From contig JAOUBX010000005.1 of NCBI GenBank assembly GCA_029860075.1, positions 1-64,000 of the forward strand: a stretch of DNA of 64,000 nucleotides. Reading direction: 5' to 3'. Positions 52,079 to 61,245 of this stretch are shown piece by piece. Both the position numbers and the translations under genes were made by a program. Within the stretch, counting starts at the first letter, position 1; every line of letters starts with the position of its first letter. The notes below the pieces were generated by a model that saw nothing but the letters and a program-made list of their open reading frames with translations, was not told the origin of the DNA and ran no database searches. This DNA is from Deltaproteobacteria bacterium. Its GTDB lineage: Bacteria > Desulfobacterota > JADFVX01.

Positions 52079-53442
52079 TCGTTCCCGCGAACAGGCTTAT
52101 TTTACTAACGGCCCTAACCACCATGCCCTTGGCTCTTTTAAGTATTGCAATCCCTTCTTTCGGCCTGCCTGCGGCGGTGGCATCTGTTCTGTTCCTTTCT
52201 ATTGCTGTTTTTGATGCCGCTTTTTCAAAGAAGAGGACCCCTGGATTTAGCCTTGAGTTCCCGGAAACGGTATATCTCACCCGGTCGAATGAGGGAAAAA
52301 TAGAATTCCTGTTGAAAAGGACAGATAACTCATTAAAAAGACTCAGGCTGGGACTGGAGTTTCCACACCATATGAAGGTGGATAAAGAAGATATTCAAAT
52401 AAACCTGTCCCATGATGCTAAAGAGTTCTTTTTTCATTGGAACTGCGTTGCTCATGAAAGAGGGACGCACACCTTTAATCAGTGTTATGCCGAAGTTCCT
52501 TCATCACTGGGCCTCTGGCATATACGAAGCACCCTGCCTGCCGCTTTTGAGGCAAGGGTTTATCCCAATCTTATGGGTGAAAGAAAAAATATTGCCGCCC
52601 TTTTTCTAAACAGGAGCAATCTCGGCATTCATGCCCAGAGACAGGTAGGGCAGGGACGAGAGTTTGAAAAACTCCGCGAATATATACCCGGTGACAGTTA
52701 TGATCAGATACACTGGAAAGGCACGGCAAAAAGGGGCCATCCTGTAAGCAAGATTTTCCGGACAGAACGGACACAGGAGGTATATGTCATTGTTGATGCT
52801 TCGCGTCTTAGTACACGCATGTGTTATGAGGGGGAAAAGAGTACCTCGCCTGGAAAAGCTAAAAAGCAAGAGGCTGACTCCATGTTGGAGCACTTCATCA
52901 AATCCGCCCTCATTATGGGCAGCGTCACACAACGCCAGGGTGACCTTTTTGGATTGATTACTTTCAGTGATAAGGTACATGGCTTTATGAGAGCAAAAAA
53001 TGGCAGCGGACATTATACGGCATGCCGCGACCTTCTCTGTTGCCTCCGGGAACAGTCGGTTAATCCCGACTTTAACGAACTCTCTACCTTTATCGGACTC
53101 AGGTTAAGGCGCCGTGCCCTGCTGATCTTCCTTACCAGCCTCGATGATCCCGTACTGGCTGAAAATTTTGAACAGAACCTTGGCCTTCTCTGCCGTAAAC
53201 ACCTCGTTTTGGTAAATATGCTGAGACCTGACGGGATTCACCCCATGTTTTCCAATAACCGGGCTGATTCTATGGATGACCTCTATAGCAGTCTGGGAGG
53301 ACATATGTTCTGGCACAACATTATGGAAATGAAAAGGAATCTCAGGAGCAAAGGGGTCAGGTTCTCCTTATTGGACAAGGAAAGAATGAGCACAGATATG
53401 GTACACCAGTATATGTCTATCAAGCAGAGGCAGCTATTATGA
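52075..53442 (+). CDS. DUF58 domain protein
   Basis: A 455-residue protein with two N-terminal membrane helices (about 8-50), a beta-rich middle region, and the DUF58 core. The core is marked by REFEKLREYIPGDSYDQIHWKGTAKRG (about 200-226) and a vWA-like VIVDASRL segment that could bind metal. DUF58 proteins are the regular partners of MoxR ATPases and probably their targets. Start and stop overlap the neighbours by four bases each. Confidence 0.92.
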   Translation: MIVPANRLILLTALTTMPLALLSIAIPSFGLPAAVASVLFLSIAVFDAAFSKKRTPGFSLEFPETVYLTRSNEGKIEFLLKRTDNSLKRLRLGLEFPHHMKVDKEDIQINLSHDAKEFFFHWNCVAHERGTHTFNQCYAEVPSSLGLWHIRSTLPAAFEARVYPNLMGERKNIAALFLNRSNLGIHAQRQVGQGREFEKLREYIPGDSYDQIHWKGTAKRGHPVSKIFRTERTQEVYVIVDASRLSTRMCYEGEKSTSPGKAKKQEADSMLEHFIKSALIMGSVTQRQGDLFGLITFSDKVHGFMRAKNGSGHYTACRDLLCCLREQSVNPDFNELSTFIGLRLRRRALLIFLTSLDDPVLAENFEQNLGLLCRKHLVLVNMLRPDGIHPMFSNNRADSMDDLYSSLGGHMFWHNIMEMKRNLRSKGVRFSLLDKERMSTDMVHQYMSIKQRQLL

Positions 53443-54479
53443 TCATTGATCTCTCAAAATTTATTGATGAGGAGAGAGTTTTCTGGGCGGAACTGGATAA
53501 AATTCTCGAGAAAATATCCGGTGATCCGGCTTACAGGATGAGTCTTGAAGAAATGAAGCGTTTCTACTATCTTTACCAGAGAACATCAGCCGACCTTGCA
53601 AAGATCATAACCTTTTCTGCCGAGCCGGAAATTCACCGTTATCTCGAATCTCTTGTGGGAAGAGCATATTGCGAAATTCATGAAACGAGAAGTTCCCGGC
53701 CTGTCCGCTCTCCTTTCAAGTGGTTTACCCGCACTTTACCGAGAACCTTTCGAAAAAACATTAAAGCTTTTGCCCTATCCCTCTTCATTACAATGGGTGG
53801 GATGGCTTTTGGCGGAGGCGCTGTCGTACTTGACCCTGATGCAAAAGAAATCCTCATGCCCTTCCCCCATCTTCAGATAGATCCGTCAGAAAGGGTAGCC
53901 AAAGAAGAGAGTGTTTCCGAGGACCACCTGGAAGGAGTAAAAACGACCGGTGCGGCAGCTTATATGACCCATAATACAAGGGTCAGCCTTTTTACGATCA
54001 GCCTTGGAGTTACCTGGGGTATCGGTACGGTAATTATGCTTTTTTATAACGGCGTCATCCTTGGCGCCGTTGCCCTCGATTATGTAAGGGCAGGTCAGGC
54101 TTCTTTCCTTCTGGCCTGGCTTTCTCCCCATGGTGTTATAGAAATTCCGGCAATTCTTATTGCCGGACAGGCGGGGCTTGTTCTTGCCGGTGCCTTTATC
54201 GGTTGGGGACGCCGCAATACACTGAGTATGCGATTAAGAGAAATATCCGGGGACCTTGTAACCCTTAGTGCATGTGTGGGCTTGATGATGGTCTGGGCCG
54301 GTTTTATAGAAGCTTTTATTTCCCAGTATCATGAACCGGTGCTGCCCTATTCTATTAAGATAGGTTTTGCCCTTGTTGAATTGATTCTCCTGGTTCTATT
54401 TTTATGCCTGGCCGGAACAGGGGTGACAAAATCCAAAAAAATCTCCCCAGAAGATATGAGAGGTAAAGACATTGGCTGA
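53439..54479 (+). CDS. Stage II sporulation protein M-like (SpoIIM/DUF95) membrane protein
   Basis: A 346-residue protein with a soluble helical N-terminus of about 100 residues (IDLSKFIDEERVFWAELDKIL) and about six membrane helices, including GIGTVIMLFYNGVILGAVALDY and SPHGVIEIPAILIAGQAGL, which match the SpoIIM superfamily. Outside spore formers these proteins occur next to RDD and MoxR genes, as here; no sporulation role is implied. It overlaps the DUF58 gene before it and the RDD gene after it. Confidence 0.9.
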   Translation: MIIDLSKFIDEERVFWAELDKILEKISGDPAYRMSLEEMKRFYYLYQRTSADLAKIITFSAEPEIHRYLESLVGRAYCEIHETRSSRPVRSPFKWFTRTLPRTFRKNIKAFALSLFITMGGMAFGGGAVVLDPDAKEILMPFPHLQIDPSERVAKEESVSEDHLEGVKTTGAAAYMTHNTRVSLFTISLGVTWGIGTVIMLFYNGVILGAVALDYVRAGQASFLLAWLSPHGVIEIPAILIAGQAGLVLAGAFIGWGRRNTLSMRLREISGDLVTLSACVGLMMVWAGFIEAFISQYHEPVLPYSIKIGFALVELILLVLFLCLAGTGVTKSKKISPEDMRGKDIG

Positions 54480-55311
54480 ACCGGGAGGAACACAGTGGCC
54501 CCGCCCAAGTGAGACAAAGACCAATACACTCCTTATCCGAACGCCCGAGGGAATCGTTTTTTCACTTTTGCTGGCTGGTCCCATCATAAGATTTCTTGCC
54601 TGGGGAATAGATCTGGCCTGTATCATAACAGCCACGACTCTTTCCAACCAACTGCTGTCTCTGGCAGAAGTCATAAGTATTGATCTTTCAAGAGCCCTTA
54701 TACTTATCGCCTATTTTTTTATTTCTATTGGCTACGGGATTATAATGGAATGGTACTGGCGAGGCCAGACAATCGGAAAGCGGTTATTACGTCTCAGGGT
54801 TATGGATGTGAGGGGCTTGCGCCTCAGGGAAAGCCAGGTAATTATACGAAATATCTTACGGTTTGTAGACAGTTTGCCCCTTTTTTACTTTATCGGCGGT
54901 ACGGTCTGCCTTTTTAGCCGCCGGGCGCAGCGGCTTGGTGATCTTGCTGCCAATACGATTGTTGTAAGAAATCCCAGGATAGCTGATCCTGATCTGGACC
55001 AGATCATGTCGGGAAAGTATAACTCACTTCGTGAGTATCCCCACCTTGCGACGCGCTTTCGCCAGAAAGTCTCTCCAAAAGAGGCAAACATTGCTTTGCA
55101 GGCGCTTTTAAGGCGAGATGAACTGGAACCGGAGGCGAGAGTCGAGCTTTTTAAAAATATAGCCCGACATTTTCGTTCCATCGTGGACTTTCCGGAAGAA
55201 GCATTAATAGGAATTACTGATGAGCAATATGTAAGAAATATGGTGGATATACTCTTCATGATAAAGCCTGCCTCTGCCAATGAAAACAATGAACCCCGGC
55301 AAAGGGATTGA
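54472..55311 (+). CDS. RDD-family membrane protein
   Basis: A 279-residue protein with an RDD membrane domain (about 30-165) containing RFLAWGIDLACI, GQTIGKRLLRLRVMDVRGL and RRAQRLGDLAANTIVV. A cytoplasmic C-terminal region of about 110 helical residues follows (LDQIMSGKYNSLREYPHLATRFR and onward). Start is TTG 54472, overlapping the SpoIIM-like gene by eight bases. It closes the MoxR locus, which therefore begins and ends with RDD proteins. Confidence 0.88.
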   Translation: MAEPGGTQWPRPSETKTNTLLIRTPEGIVFSLLLAGPIIRFLAWGIDLACIITATTLSNQLLSLAEVISIDLSRALILIAYFFISIGYGIIMEWYWRGQTIGKRLLRLRVMDVRGLRLRESQVIIRNILRFVDSLPLFYFIGGTVCLFSRRAQRLGDLAANTIVVRNPRIADPDLDQIMSGKYNSLREYPHLATRFRQKVSPKEANIALQALLRRDELEPEARVELFKNIARHFRSIVDFPEEALIGITDEQYVRNMVDILFMIKPASANENNEPRQRD

Positions 55312-55611
55312 GCGCTTGCCAGGGGAGAATCGATTTCCCGTAACTTATGAAGTGCCTCTTTACTTCTGTCCTGTAATTTCACAAAAAACTGCTATCAATG
55401 AAATATATTTTTTGATGACAGCCCCCGGAAAAGGTCATTTGTATTCATAGAAAGTGTTACTCTGAAAATATTAAAGCAAGGAAGTGGTGAGCAGTTGAAG
55501 TATGGAGCAAGAAAAATTTCAAAAAACTTGACACTTGAAAAAAATATGTTTTACTTCTTGATAAGAGGTGTTAGAGTCAAAATAAAGCGTTGCCAGCGGG
55601 GGGTGGGAATA

Positions 55612-56052
55612 TTGAGTCAGGCATTTCAAAAATCGATAGAACGAAAAAGCCTTTATCTTTCAGAAAATGCACAGGAACAAAGAGGCAGGGAATTAAGCTC
55701 CGCCCTGGAAGACCTGGATAATGCAAGGTTGAGTTACTCTCAGAAGCATTACAAGGGGGCTACTATTCTTGCGTGCCAATCACTGTTTCATAGCGCAAGG
55801 GCGCTTTTATGCTCCAGGGGATATGAGGGGAAGAGCCTCTCATGCATCATTGGCGGTATTGATCATCTCTTTGCCGACCAGGGCCTTATCGAGATAAAAT
55901 GGATTATGGTTTTACTAAGAGCCCTTACCTTTAAGGAAGATTCTCATTATTTAGTTGAATATTCAAATAGCGATGCCAAATATTTTATGGGAAATGCTGT
56001 ACAGTTTCTACATGTGGTGAAGGATTTGCTGGCAAAGGGAGACGGGTTTTAA
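55612..56052 (+). CDS. HEPN-domain protein (UPF0332-like)
   Basis: A helical protein of about 146 residues resembling HEPN/UPF0332 proteins: ELSSALEDLDNARLSYSQKHYKGATILACQSLFHSARALL matches their first two helices. HEPN proteins are often RNases in toxin-antitoxin pairs with MNT nucleotidyltransferases, or accessory nucleotide-binding proteins. The Rx4-6H RNase motif is not evident, and no MNT gene adjoins it. Start is uncertain: TTG 55612 with GGGTGGG upstream fits the length of homologues, while the frame is open back to TTG 55495. Confidence 0.65.
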   Translation: MSQAFQKSIERKSLYLSENAQEQRGRELSSALEDLDNARLSYSQKHYKGATILACQSLFHSARALLCSRGYEGKSLSCIIGGIDHLFADQGLIEIKWIMVLLRALTFKEDSHYLVEYSNSDAKYFMGNAVQFLHVVKDLLAKGDGF

Positions 56053-56233
56053 GGTAACTTTCCTGCTTTACTGACAATGCTATAAAGCCCCGTGAAACCA
56101 ATAGATAAACCAATGGATTACACTGTAAACTAAAGGCATTCATTCTTCCGTAAAGTTTTTTTCATCTTTACTCTCCTCTCGGCAGGAAGGTTAACCTTGC
56201 CGGACTCCGTTAGTAAATTATTTGCGACTCTAA

Positions 56234-56262
56234 TTGACTTGATTCTCAATATTTGTTAAAGT
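56234..56262 (+). promoter_or_regulatory. Possible promoter of the thiamine operon
   Basis: TTGACT at 56234-56239 and TAAAGT at 56257-56262 are separated by 17 bases. This would start transcription near 56269, just at the riboswitch. The -10 box is poor, and a start slightly further upstream would leave more room for helix P1. Confidence 0.35.
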
Positions 56263-56362
56263 TGCCTATCAAGCTGGGGGTGCCAGGTATGGCTGAGAGT
56301 TTTGATTTAAGTGAAACGACCCCTTGAACCTGAACCGGGTAATGCCGGCGGAGGGAAGCGGC
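56262..56362 (+). ncRNA. TPP riboswitch (THI element)
   Basis: The conserved blocks of the thiamine pyrophosphate aptamer are all present in order: GGGGGTGCC, then GGCTGAGAG, ACCCCTTGAACCTGA, CCGGGTAATGCCGGCG and GGAGGGAA. It lies upstream of the thiamine genes, and a terminator hairpin follows about 30 bases later, so TPP binding should switch off transcription. Ends are approximate because P1 is short. Confidence 0.97.
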
Positions 56363-56393
56363 AAGGGGAAATACCCCATTATAATAAGCTGAA

Positions 56394-56424
56394 AAGCCGC
56401 TCCTTTTGTGAGCGGCTTTTTTAT
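56394..56424 (+). terminator. Riboswitch-controlled terminator
   Basis: AAGCCGCTC and GAGCGGCTT form a strong nine-base stem with a seven-base loop, followed by a T-run, between the TPP aptamer and the first thiamine gene. The preceding GGGGAAATACCCC segment can provide alternative pairing. Confidence 0.88.
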
Positions 56425-56443
56425 TTGAACCATGGGGAATTTA

Positions 56444-57817
56444 ATGAAAAAGATAATTAATGCGGATTTAATTGAAAAACTGATTGACAGGGAGGATCTT
56501 CCCTCAAAAGTGGAAGTTTTGGCGGCTCTTGAAAGAGCGAAGGAACTCAAAGGGATAGGACTTGAGGAGACGGCCCTGCTCATGAGAGCCGGCAGGGCAG
56601 GTGTCTGCCTTGATGAAATCTATCAGGCCTCGGGTGAGGTGAAAAGGAAGAGCTTCGGTAGCAGGATCGTCCTTTTTGCGCCATTATACCTGACCAATGA
56701 TTGTATAAATAATTGTCTCTACTGCGGATTCAGGAAGGATAATATTGAGGTCGACCGGAATTCTCTTTCTGTGGAGGATGCTATCAGGGAAGCGAGCCTT
56801 CTGGAGAAGACAGGTTTTAACAGGCTCCTTCTGGTGGCAGGTGAGTCACCTAAAAGTTCCTCTATCGAGAGGATTGTTGAAATTGTTAAAGCCATTTACC
56901 AGAACACGGGCATGCGTATTATTCATGTCAATGCGGCGCCCATGCCCATTGATAAACTTAAAGCGTTAAAAGCGTCGGGTGTTGGTGTTTTTCAGGTTTT
57001 CCAGGAGACTTATCACGAAGAAACCTATGACAAAATGCATACGACAGGGCCTAAAAAGGATTACCGCAGGCGCCTGTATGCCCTGGATAAGGCCATGGAG
57101 GCCGGTTTTGATGATGTTGGCATGGGGGCGCTTCTTGGCCTTTATGACTGGCGTTACGAGGTTCTGGCGCTCATTGCACATGCGAGACACCTTTTCGAAA
57201 AGTTCGGCGCCTGGCCCCATACCATTTCTGTGCCGCGTTTGCAGCCGACAGTCGGTTCTCCCATAGCTTCAGCGCCTCACCCCGTCTCTGACGAGGAATT
57301 CAAGCTCATCGTAGCCCTTTACAGGCTGGCCGTTCCTGCTGCCGGTGTTGTTGTAACGACAAGAGAACCTGCCGTTCTTCGCGACGAGCTTCTCCATATC
57401 GGTGTATCGCAGATTAGCGCCGGTTCCAGAACAGACCCCGGTGGCTACTCACAGGATGCTGAGCGCTTTGACGCGTCCCAGTTCAAGACCAGTGACCACA
57501 GATCGCTGGAAGAGATGGTCGCGTATATTGCCTCAACGGGGCATTTGCCGTCCCTTTGCACTTCATGCTACAGGGTGGGGAGAACAGGCAGGAGCTTTAC
57601 TGAAACCGTTTCTCACCAGGAGATGGAGAGGTATTGTCTGCCCAATGCGCTGCTTACTCTCAAGGAGTATGTCATTGATCATGCAAACGGCTCTGCGGCT
57701 ATATGTAATGAGGTAATTGAAAGGAATGTCTCTCTCATTTCCGACGAGAAGTTGAAAAAAGCAACCCTTGCAAAATTTAAAGAGATAGATGCAGGCAAGC
57801 GGGATCTTTACTTTTAG
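56444..57817 (+). CDS. ThiH/HydG-type radical SAM tyrosine lyase
   Basis: A 457-residue radical SAM enzyme. The SAM cluster ligands are Cys87, Cys91 and Cys94 in [10 protein letters not shown]. The C-terminus carries Cys372, Cys375 and Cys398 (CX2CX22C), the auxiliary-cluster pattern of HydG, which splits tyrosine and makes CO and cyanide for the [FeFe]-hydrogenase cofactor; classical ThiH is about 375 residues and lacks it. The position behind a TPP riboswitch and before thiS, thiG, thiE and thiC argues that it supplies dehydroglycine (2-iminoacetate) for thiazole. ATG 56444 is preferred over 56432 because GGGGA precedes it. Confidence 0.85.
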   Translation: MKKIINADLIEKLIDREDLPSKVEVLAALERAKELKGIGLEETALLMRAGRAGVCLDEIYQASGEVKRKSFGSRIVLFAPLYLTNDCINNCLYCGFRKDNIEVDRNSLSVEDAIREASLLEKTGFNRLLLVAGESPKSSSIERIVEIVKAIYQNTGMRIIHVNAAPMPIDKLKALKASGVGVFQVFQETYHEETYDKMHTTGPKKDYRRRLYALDKAMEAGFDDVGMGALLGLYDWRYEVLALIAHARHLFEKFGAWPHTISVPRLQPTVGSPIASAPHPVSDEEFKLIVALYRLAVPAAGVVVTTREPAVLRDELLHIGVSQISAGSRTDPGGYSQDAERFDASQFKTSDHRSLEEMVAYIASTGHLPSLCTSCYRVGRTGRSFTETVSHQEMERYCLPNALLTLKEYVIDHANGSAAICNEVIERNVSLISDEKLKKATLAKFKEIDAGKRDLYF

Positions 57818-57839
57818 CAAACAATATGGATGGGGAAAA

Positions 57840-58040
57840 ATGGAAATCATAATAAACGGAAACCTGAAAGAAGTGAGGGAAGGGACCACGATAAAATCGC
57901 TTCTTGAAGAGATGAAAACTCCGGCTATGGGCATAGCCGTAGAACTTAACCGGGAAATCATACCGAGAAGCAGCCATGAATCGACGGTGCTTAAAGCAGG
58001 TGATGCATTGGAGGTTGTCAAGATGGTTGGCGGCGGATGA
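57840..58040 (+). CDS. thiS: Sulfur carrier protein ThiS
   Basis: A 66-residue ubiquitin-like protein that carries thiocarboxylate sulfur for thiazole synthesis. It opens [12 protein letters not shown], has [11 protein letters not shown] in the middle and ends in a Gly-Gly type tail (VGGG), the site of adenylation and sulfur loading. Start at ATG 57840 fits the family length. It lies between the radical SAM gene and thiG. The activating enzyme ThiF is not in the window. Confidence 0.93.
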   Translation: MEIIINGNLKEVREGTTIKSLLEEMKTPAMGIAVELNREIIPRSSHESTVLKAGDALEVVKMVGGG

Positions 58041-58070
58041 AAGAAAAAAACTTAATCAGGAGAAATAACA

Positions 58071-58847
58071 ATGGGAAATGATAAACTGGTTCTTGCAGGT
58101 CGGGAATACAACTCTCGCCTGCTTATCGGAACGGGAAAATACAAGGATTTTGAAGAGACGAAGAAAGCCGTCGAACTGTCCGGCGCTGAAATAGTTACTG
58201 TGGCCGTGAGGCGTGTCAATATTACGGATAATAAAGAGGAAAACCTCCTCGACTATGTGGACCCGAAGAAATACACCATCCTCCCCAATACGGCAGGGTG
58301 CTTTACGGCTGATGATGCTATTCGGACCTGCCGTCTGGCCAGGGAAGCAGGTGGCTGGGACATGGTGAAGCTTGAGGTTTTAGGTGATACAAAAACGCTC
58401 TTTCCTGATATACCTGCCACCCTTGAAGCGGCTAAAGTCCTCGTTAAGGAAGGCTTTATTGTGATGGCTTATACCAGCGACGATCCCATTACGGCGAAAA
58501 AGCTTGAAGATATCGGCTGTGCTGCCGTTATGCCTCTGGGAGCGCCTATCGGAAGCGGACTGGGCATAAGAAATCCCTATAATATCAAGATTATCCTTGA
58601 AGATGCTAAAGCGCCTGTTCTTGTTGATGCCGGTGTTGGAACGGCCAGTGACGCTGCCATTGCAATGGAGTTGGGCTGTGACGGTGTGCTCATGAATACG
58701 GGAATAGCTGCAGCCAAAGATGCCATCCTTATGGCAAGCGCTATGAAAAAGGCTGTTGAAGCAGGCAGAGAGGCTTACCTTGCCGGAAGAATGCCTATGA
58801 AGCTTTATGCGACAGCGAGCAGCCCTATTGAAGGAATCATTGAATAA
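58071..58847 (+). CDS. thiG: Thiazole synthase ThiG
   Basis: A 258-residue TIM-barrel enzyme that joins deoxyxylulose phosphate, dehydroglycine and ThiS-bound sulfur into the thiazole phosphate. The imine-forming Lys100 lies in MVKLEVLGD. Other family segments are [25 protein letters not shown] and [14 protein letters not shown]. An SD (AGGAG) precedes the ATG. It works with ThiS and the tyrosine lyase encoded just upstream. Confidence 0.96.
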   Translation: MGNDKLVLAGREYNSRLLIGTGKYKDFEETKKAVELSGAEIVTVAVRRVNITDNKEENLLDYVDPKKYTILPNTAGCFTADDAIRTCRLAREAGGWDMVKLEVLGDTKTLFPDIPATLEAAKVLVKEGFIVMAYTSDDPITAKKLEDIGCAAVMPLGAPIGSGLGIRNPYNIKIILEDAKAPVLVDAGVGTASDAAIAMELGCDGVLMNTGIAAAKDAILMASAMKKAVEAGREAYLAGRMPMKLYATASSPIEGIIE

Positions 58848-58880
58848 GCCTTATTATTTTATAGCAATTGCTTAAGCCGG

Positions 58881-59528
58881 ATGACGGGATCAATTAAAGA
58901 ACTGCCGGTCCTTTACCTTATATCAGACAGGTTACAGAGCAAAAACAGGCCGCTTGCTGAAGTGATAGAGGCGTCGCTAAAAGGTGGCGTCAGGATGGTC
59001 CAGTTGAGAGAAAAGGACCTCCCGGTACGGGACCTGTTAAGACTTGCGCTGGAAATAAAGGGCCTAACTGTAGCATACGGCGCAAAGCTGCTCGTTAATG
59101 ACCGCATCGATGTTGCGCTGGCAGTCGAAGCAGAGGGGGTCCACTTGCCGGCAAGCTCTTTCTCTGTTGAAGATGCAAGATCGGTTCTGGGAGATGATAA
59201 AATTATCGGCTTTTCTGCCCATTCAATTGATGAAGCAAAAGAGGCAAAAAGCGCGGGGGCCGACTTTGTTACCTTCAGCCCTGTTTATTATACGCCTTCC
59301 AAGGCTGCTTATGGAGAGCCGCAGGGGCTTGACAGGCTAAAAGAGGTGAGGGACGCTATTAACATTCCTGTTTATGGGCTCGGAGGGATAAATGTTGACA
59401 ATATTAAGGAAGTAATTCGGGCAGGCGCACATGGCGTGGCGCTTATATCGGCCATCATTGGAGCGAAAGATATTCAAGGAGAGTCAGAAAGGTTGGTTGA
59501 CCTGGCTTCTTCTAAACGACTTAACTAA
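58881..59528 (+). CDS. thiE: Thiamine-phosphate synthase ThiE
   Basis: A 215-residue enzyme that couples the pyrimidine pyrophosphate and thiazole phosphate to thiamine phosphate. It has the QLREKD motif, LLVNDRIDVALAVEAEGVHLP, the TFSPVYYTPSK phosphate loop and GLGGINVDN. The start at ATG 58881 has only a weak SD (the sequence before it is CCGG). It lies between thiG and thiC. Confidence 0.95.
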   Translation: MTGSIKELPVLYLISDRLQSKNRPLAEVIEASLKGGVRMVQLREKDLPVRDLLRLALEIKGLTVAYGAKLLVNDRIDVALAVEAEGVHLPASSFSVEDARSVLGDDKIIGFSAHSIDEAKEAKSAGADFVTFSPVYYTPSKAAYGEPQGLDRLKEVRDAINIPVYGLGGINVDNIKEVIRAGAHGVALISAIIGAKDIQGESERLVDLASSKRLN

Positions 59529-59538
59529 GGAGTAAAAG

Positions 59539-60849
59539 ATGACACAGTTAATAGAGGCCCGGAAAGGCAATATTACGGCCGAAATGAAAGAAGTTGCTCT
59601 TCAGGAAGGGCTTGATCCTGAATTTATAAGACAAGGTATCGCTGACGGGAACATTGTCGTATGCAGAAATAATAAGCACAAATCAGTCCCTCCTCTCGGT
59701 ATAGGCAAGGGTCTTAAAACGAAGGTAAATGCAAATATCGGCACATCAAGGGACATTAAGGAACTCGATTGCGAACTTGAAAAGCTGAGAGTAGCCGTCA
59801 AGGCGGGAGCTGATGCTGTTATGGACCTTTCTACAGGGGGTGATGTAGACCTTGTTCGTCAGAGAGTGATGAAGGAATCTGCTGTTATTATCGGAACGGT
59901 TCCCCTCTACCAGGCAGCGCTGGAGACCTTTAATTCGGGGCGGCCTATATTCCAGATGACTGAGGATGAGATCTTTGCCGGTATAGAAAAACACCTGGAA
60001 GACGGTGTCGATTTTATTACTGTTCATTGTGGTGTTACAAGAGAATCTGTCAGTCGATTGAGGGCCGAAGGAAGAGTAATGGATGTGGTCAGCCGTGGTG
60101 GCGCCTTTTTAACGGAATGGATTCAGAAGAATAAAAAGGAAAATCCTCTTTTCGAGCAATATGACAGACTTCTAGATCTTGCCAAAAAGTATGACGCCGT
60201 GCTCTCCCTTGGCGATGGTTTCAGGCCTGGCTGCATTGCCGATGCAACGGACAGGGGGCAGATCCAGGAACTACTCATATTGGGTGAACTCACGGAAAGG
60301 GCCTGGGAGGCCGGTGTTCAGGTGATGATCGAAGGGCCGGGGCATGTGCCCATTAACCAGGTGGAGGCCAATATTCTCCTGCAAAAGAGGCTTTGCCACG
60401 GCGCTCCATTTTATGTTCTCGGCCCGCTGGTTACGGATATTGCCCCAGGGTACGACCATATAACCTCAGCCATAGGCGGAAGTATTGCTGCTGCTGCCGG
60501 GGCTGACTTTCTCTGTTATGTTACCCCTGCCGAGCACCTCAGGCTTCCTACTGTCGAGGATGTTCATGAAGGGGTCATGGGTGTCAGAATTGCCGCCCAT
60601 GCCGGTGATCTTGCAAAAGGGGTGAAAGGCGCCTGGGACAAGGACCTGAATATGTCCAAAAAGCGCAAGGCCCTCGACTGGGAAGGCCAGATCGAAGCCT
60701 GCCTCGATCCCGAAAAGGCAAAACGTTTGCGTGACTCTGCTATCCCCATGGATGCGGAAGATGCCTGCACCATGTGTGCTGCCTTATGCTCCATGAAACT
60801 CATGAACCAGGACAAGGAAGAAGGGAATCTTACCTCAGAGCAAGGGTGA
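59539..60849 (+). CDS. thiC: Phosphomethylpyrimidine synthase ThiC
   Basis: A 436-residue radical SAM enzyme that rearranges aminoimidazole ribotide into hydroxymethylpyrimidine phosphate. Family motifs include NANIGTS, DLSTGGD, TVHCGVT, LGDGFRPGC, IEGPGHVP and the C-terminal cluster site CTMCAALC. This short form has CX2CX3C spacing, unlike the CX2CX4C recalled for E. coli ThiC, and also resembles the anaerobic benzimidazole synthase BzaF. The thiamine operon context favours ThiC. AAGGAG lies before the ATG. thiD and thiF are absent here. Confidence 0.94.
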   Translation: MTQLIEARKGNITAEMKEVALQEGLDPEFIRQGIADGNIVVCRNNKHKSVPPLGIGKGLKTKVNANIGTSRDIKELDCELEKLRVAVKAGADAVMDLSTGGDVDLVRQRVMKESAVIIGTVPLYQAALETFNSGRPIFQMTEDEIFAGIEKHLEDGVDFITVHCGVTRESVSRLRAEGRVMDVVSRGGAFLTEWIQKNKKENPLFEQYDRLLDLAKKYDAVLSLGDGFRPGCIADATDRGQIQELLILGELTERAWEAGVQVMIEGPGHVPINQVEANILLQKRLCHGAPFYVLGPLVTDIAPGYDHITSAIGGSIAAAAGADFLCYVTPAEHLRLPTVEDVHEGVMGVRIAAHAGDLAKGVKGAWDKDLNMSKKRKALDWEGQIEACLDPEKAKRLRDSAIPMDAEDACTMCAALCSMKLMNQDKEEGNLTSEQG

Positions 60850-60902
60850 CAATTATTGTCAGTCACATGTGACGTAAATCGTCACATGTGATGTTGATTG
60901 TC
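60848..60902. promoter_or_regulatory. Cluster of three palindromes after thiC
   Basis: TGACAATTATTGTCA (60848-60862) overlaps the thiC stop codon. GTCACATGTGAC (60872-60883) and the near copy GTCACATGTGAT (60891-60902) follow, with centres 19 bases apart. They could be dimeric regulator sites or, in RNA, pair with one another to form a hairpin; there is no T-run for a standard terminator. No gene is seen between here and pilA. Confidence 0.55.
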
Positions 60903-61035
60903 ATCAAAATTCCTTCTTTTATCATTGTTTAACCTTTTAGCTATTCCTCTGTAAATTTATCTAAACTTTTATAACTCCTTTATTTACAAGCATTATCATC
61001 GACATTAAAACCTTGCGCCATATTTTTTTTCAATT

Positions 61036-61050
61036 GGCATATGGATTGCT
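61036..61050 (+). promoter_or_regulatory. Sigma-54-type promoter upstream of pilA
   Basis: TTGGCAT (-24 element, GG at 61036-61037) and TTGCT (-12 element, GC at 61048-61049) are separated by exactly the 10 bases required between GG and GC in sigma-54 promoters. Transcription would start near 61060 and leave a leader of about 185 bases before pilA. Geobacter pilA is known to use RpoN with PilR, which supports this reading. Confidence 0.72.
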
Positions 61051-61169
61051 TTATAACTTGAGAAAGGATGCCTTAAATCTTATCCGAGATAATTTTATAT
61101 AAAGATTTGATCGAACAGGATATTGTGTCAGGAGGTGATCGTAAGAAAAAAATTTGATGAGAGTGCAAT

Positions 61170-61201
61170 TAGAAGATCACTAAAGTAGAAGATCACTAAA
61201 G
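61170..61201 (+). repeat. Perfect 16-bp tandem duplication in the pilA leader
   Basis: TAGAAGATCACTAAAG occurs at 61170-61185 and again immediately at 61186-61201. It lies in the predicted untranslated leader about 45 bases before the pilA start codon, so it may affect leader structure or be a recent slippage product. Confidence 0.9.
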
Positions 61202-61245
61202 ATAAAACAGAATAAATAATAAAAAAGAAATGAAGGAGGTAAAAA

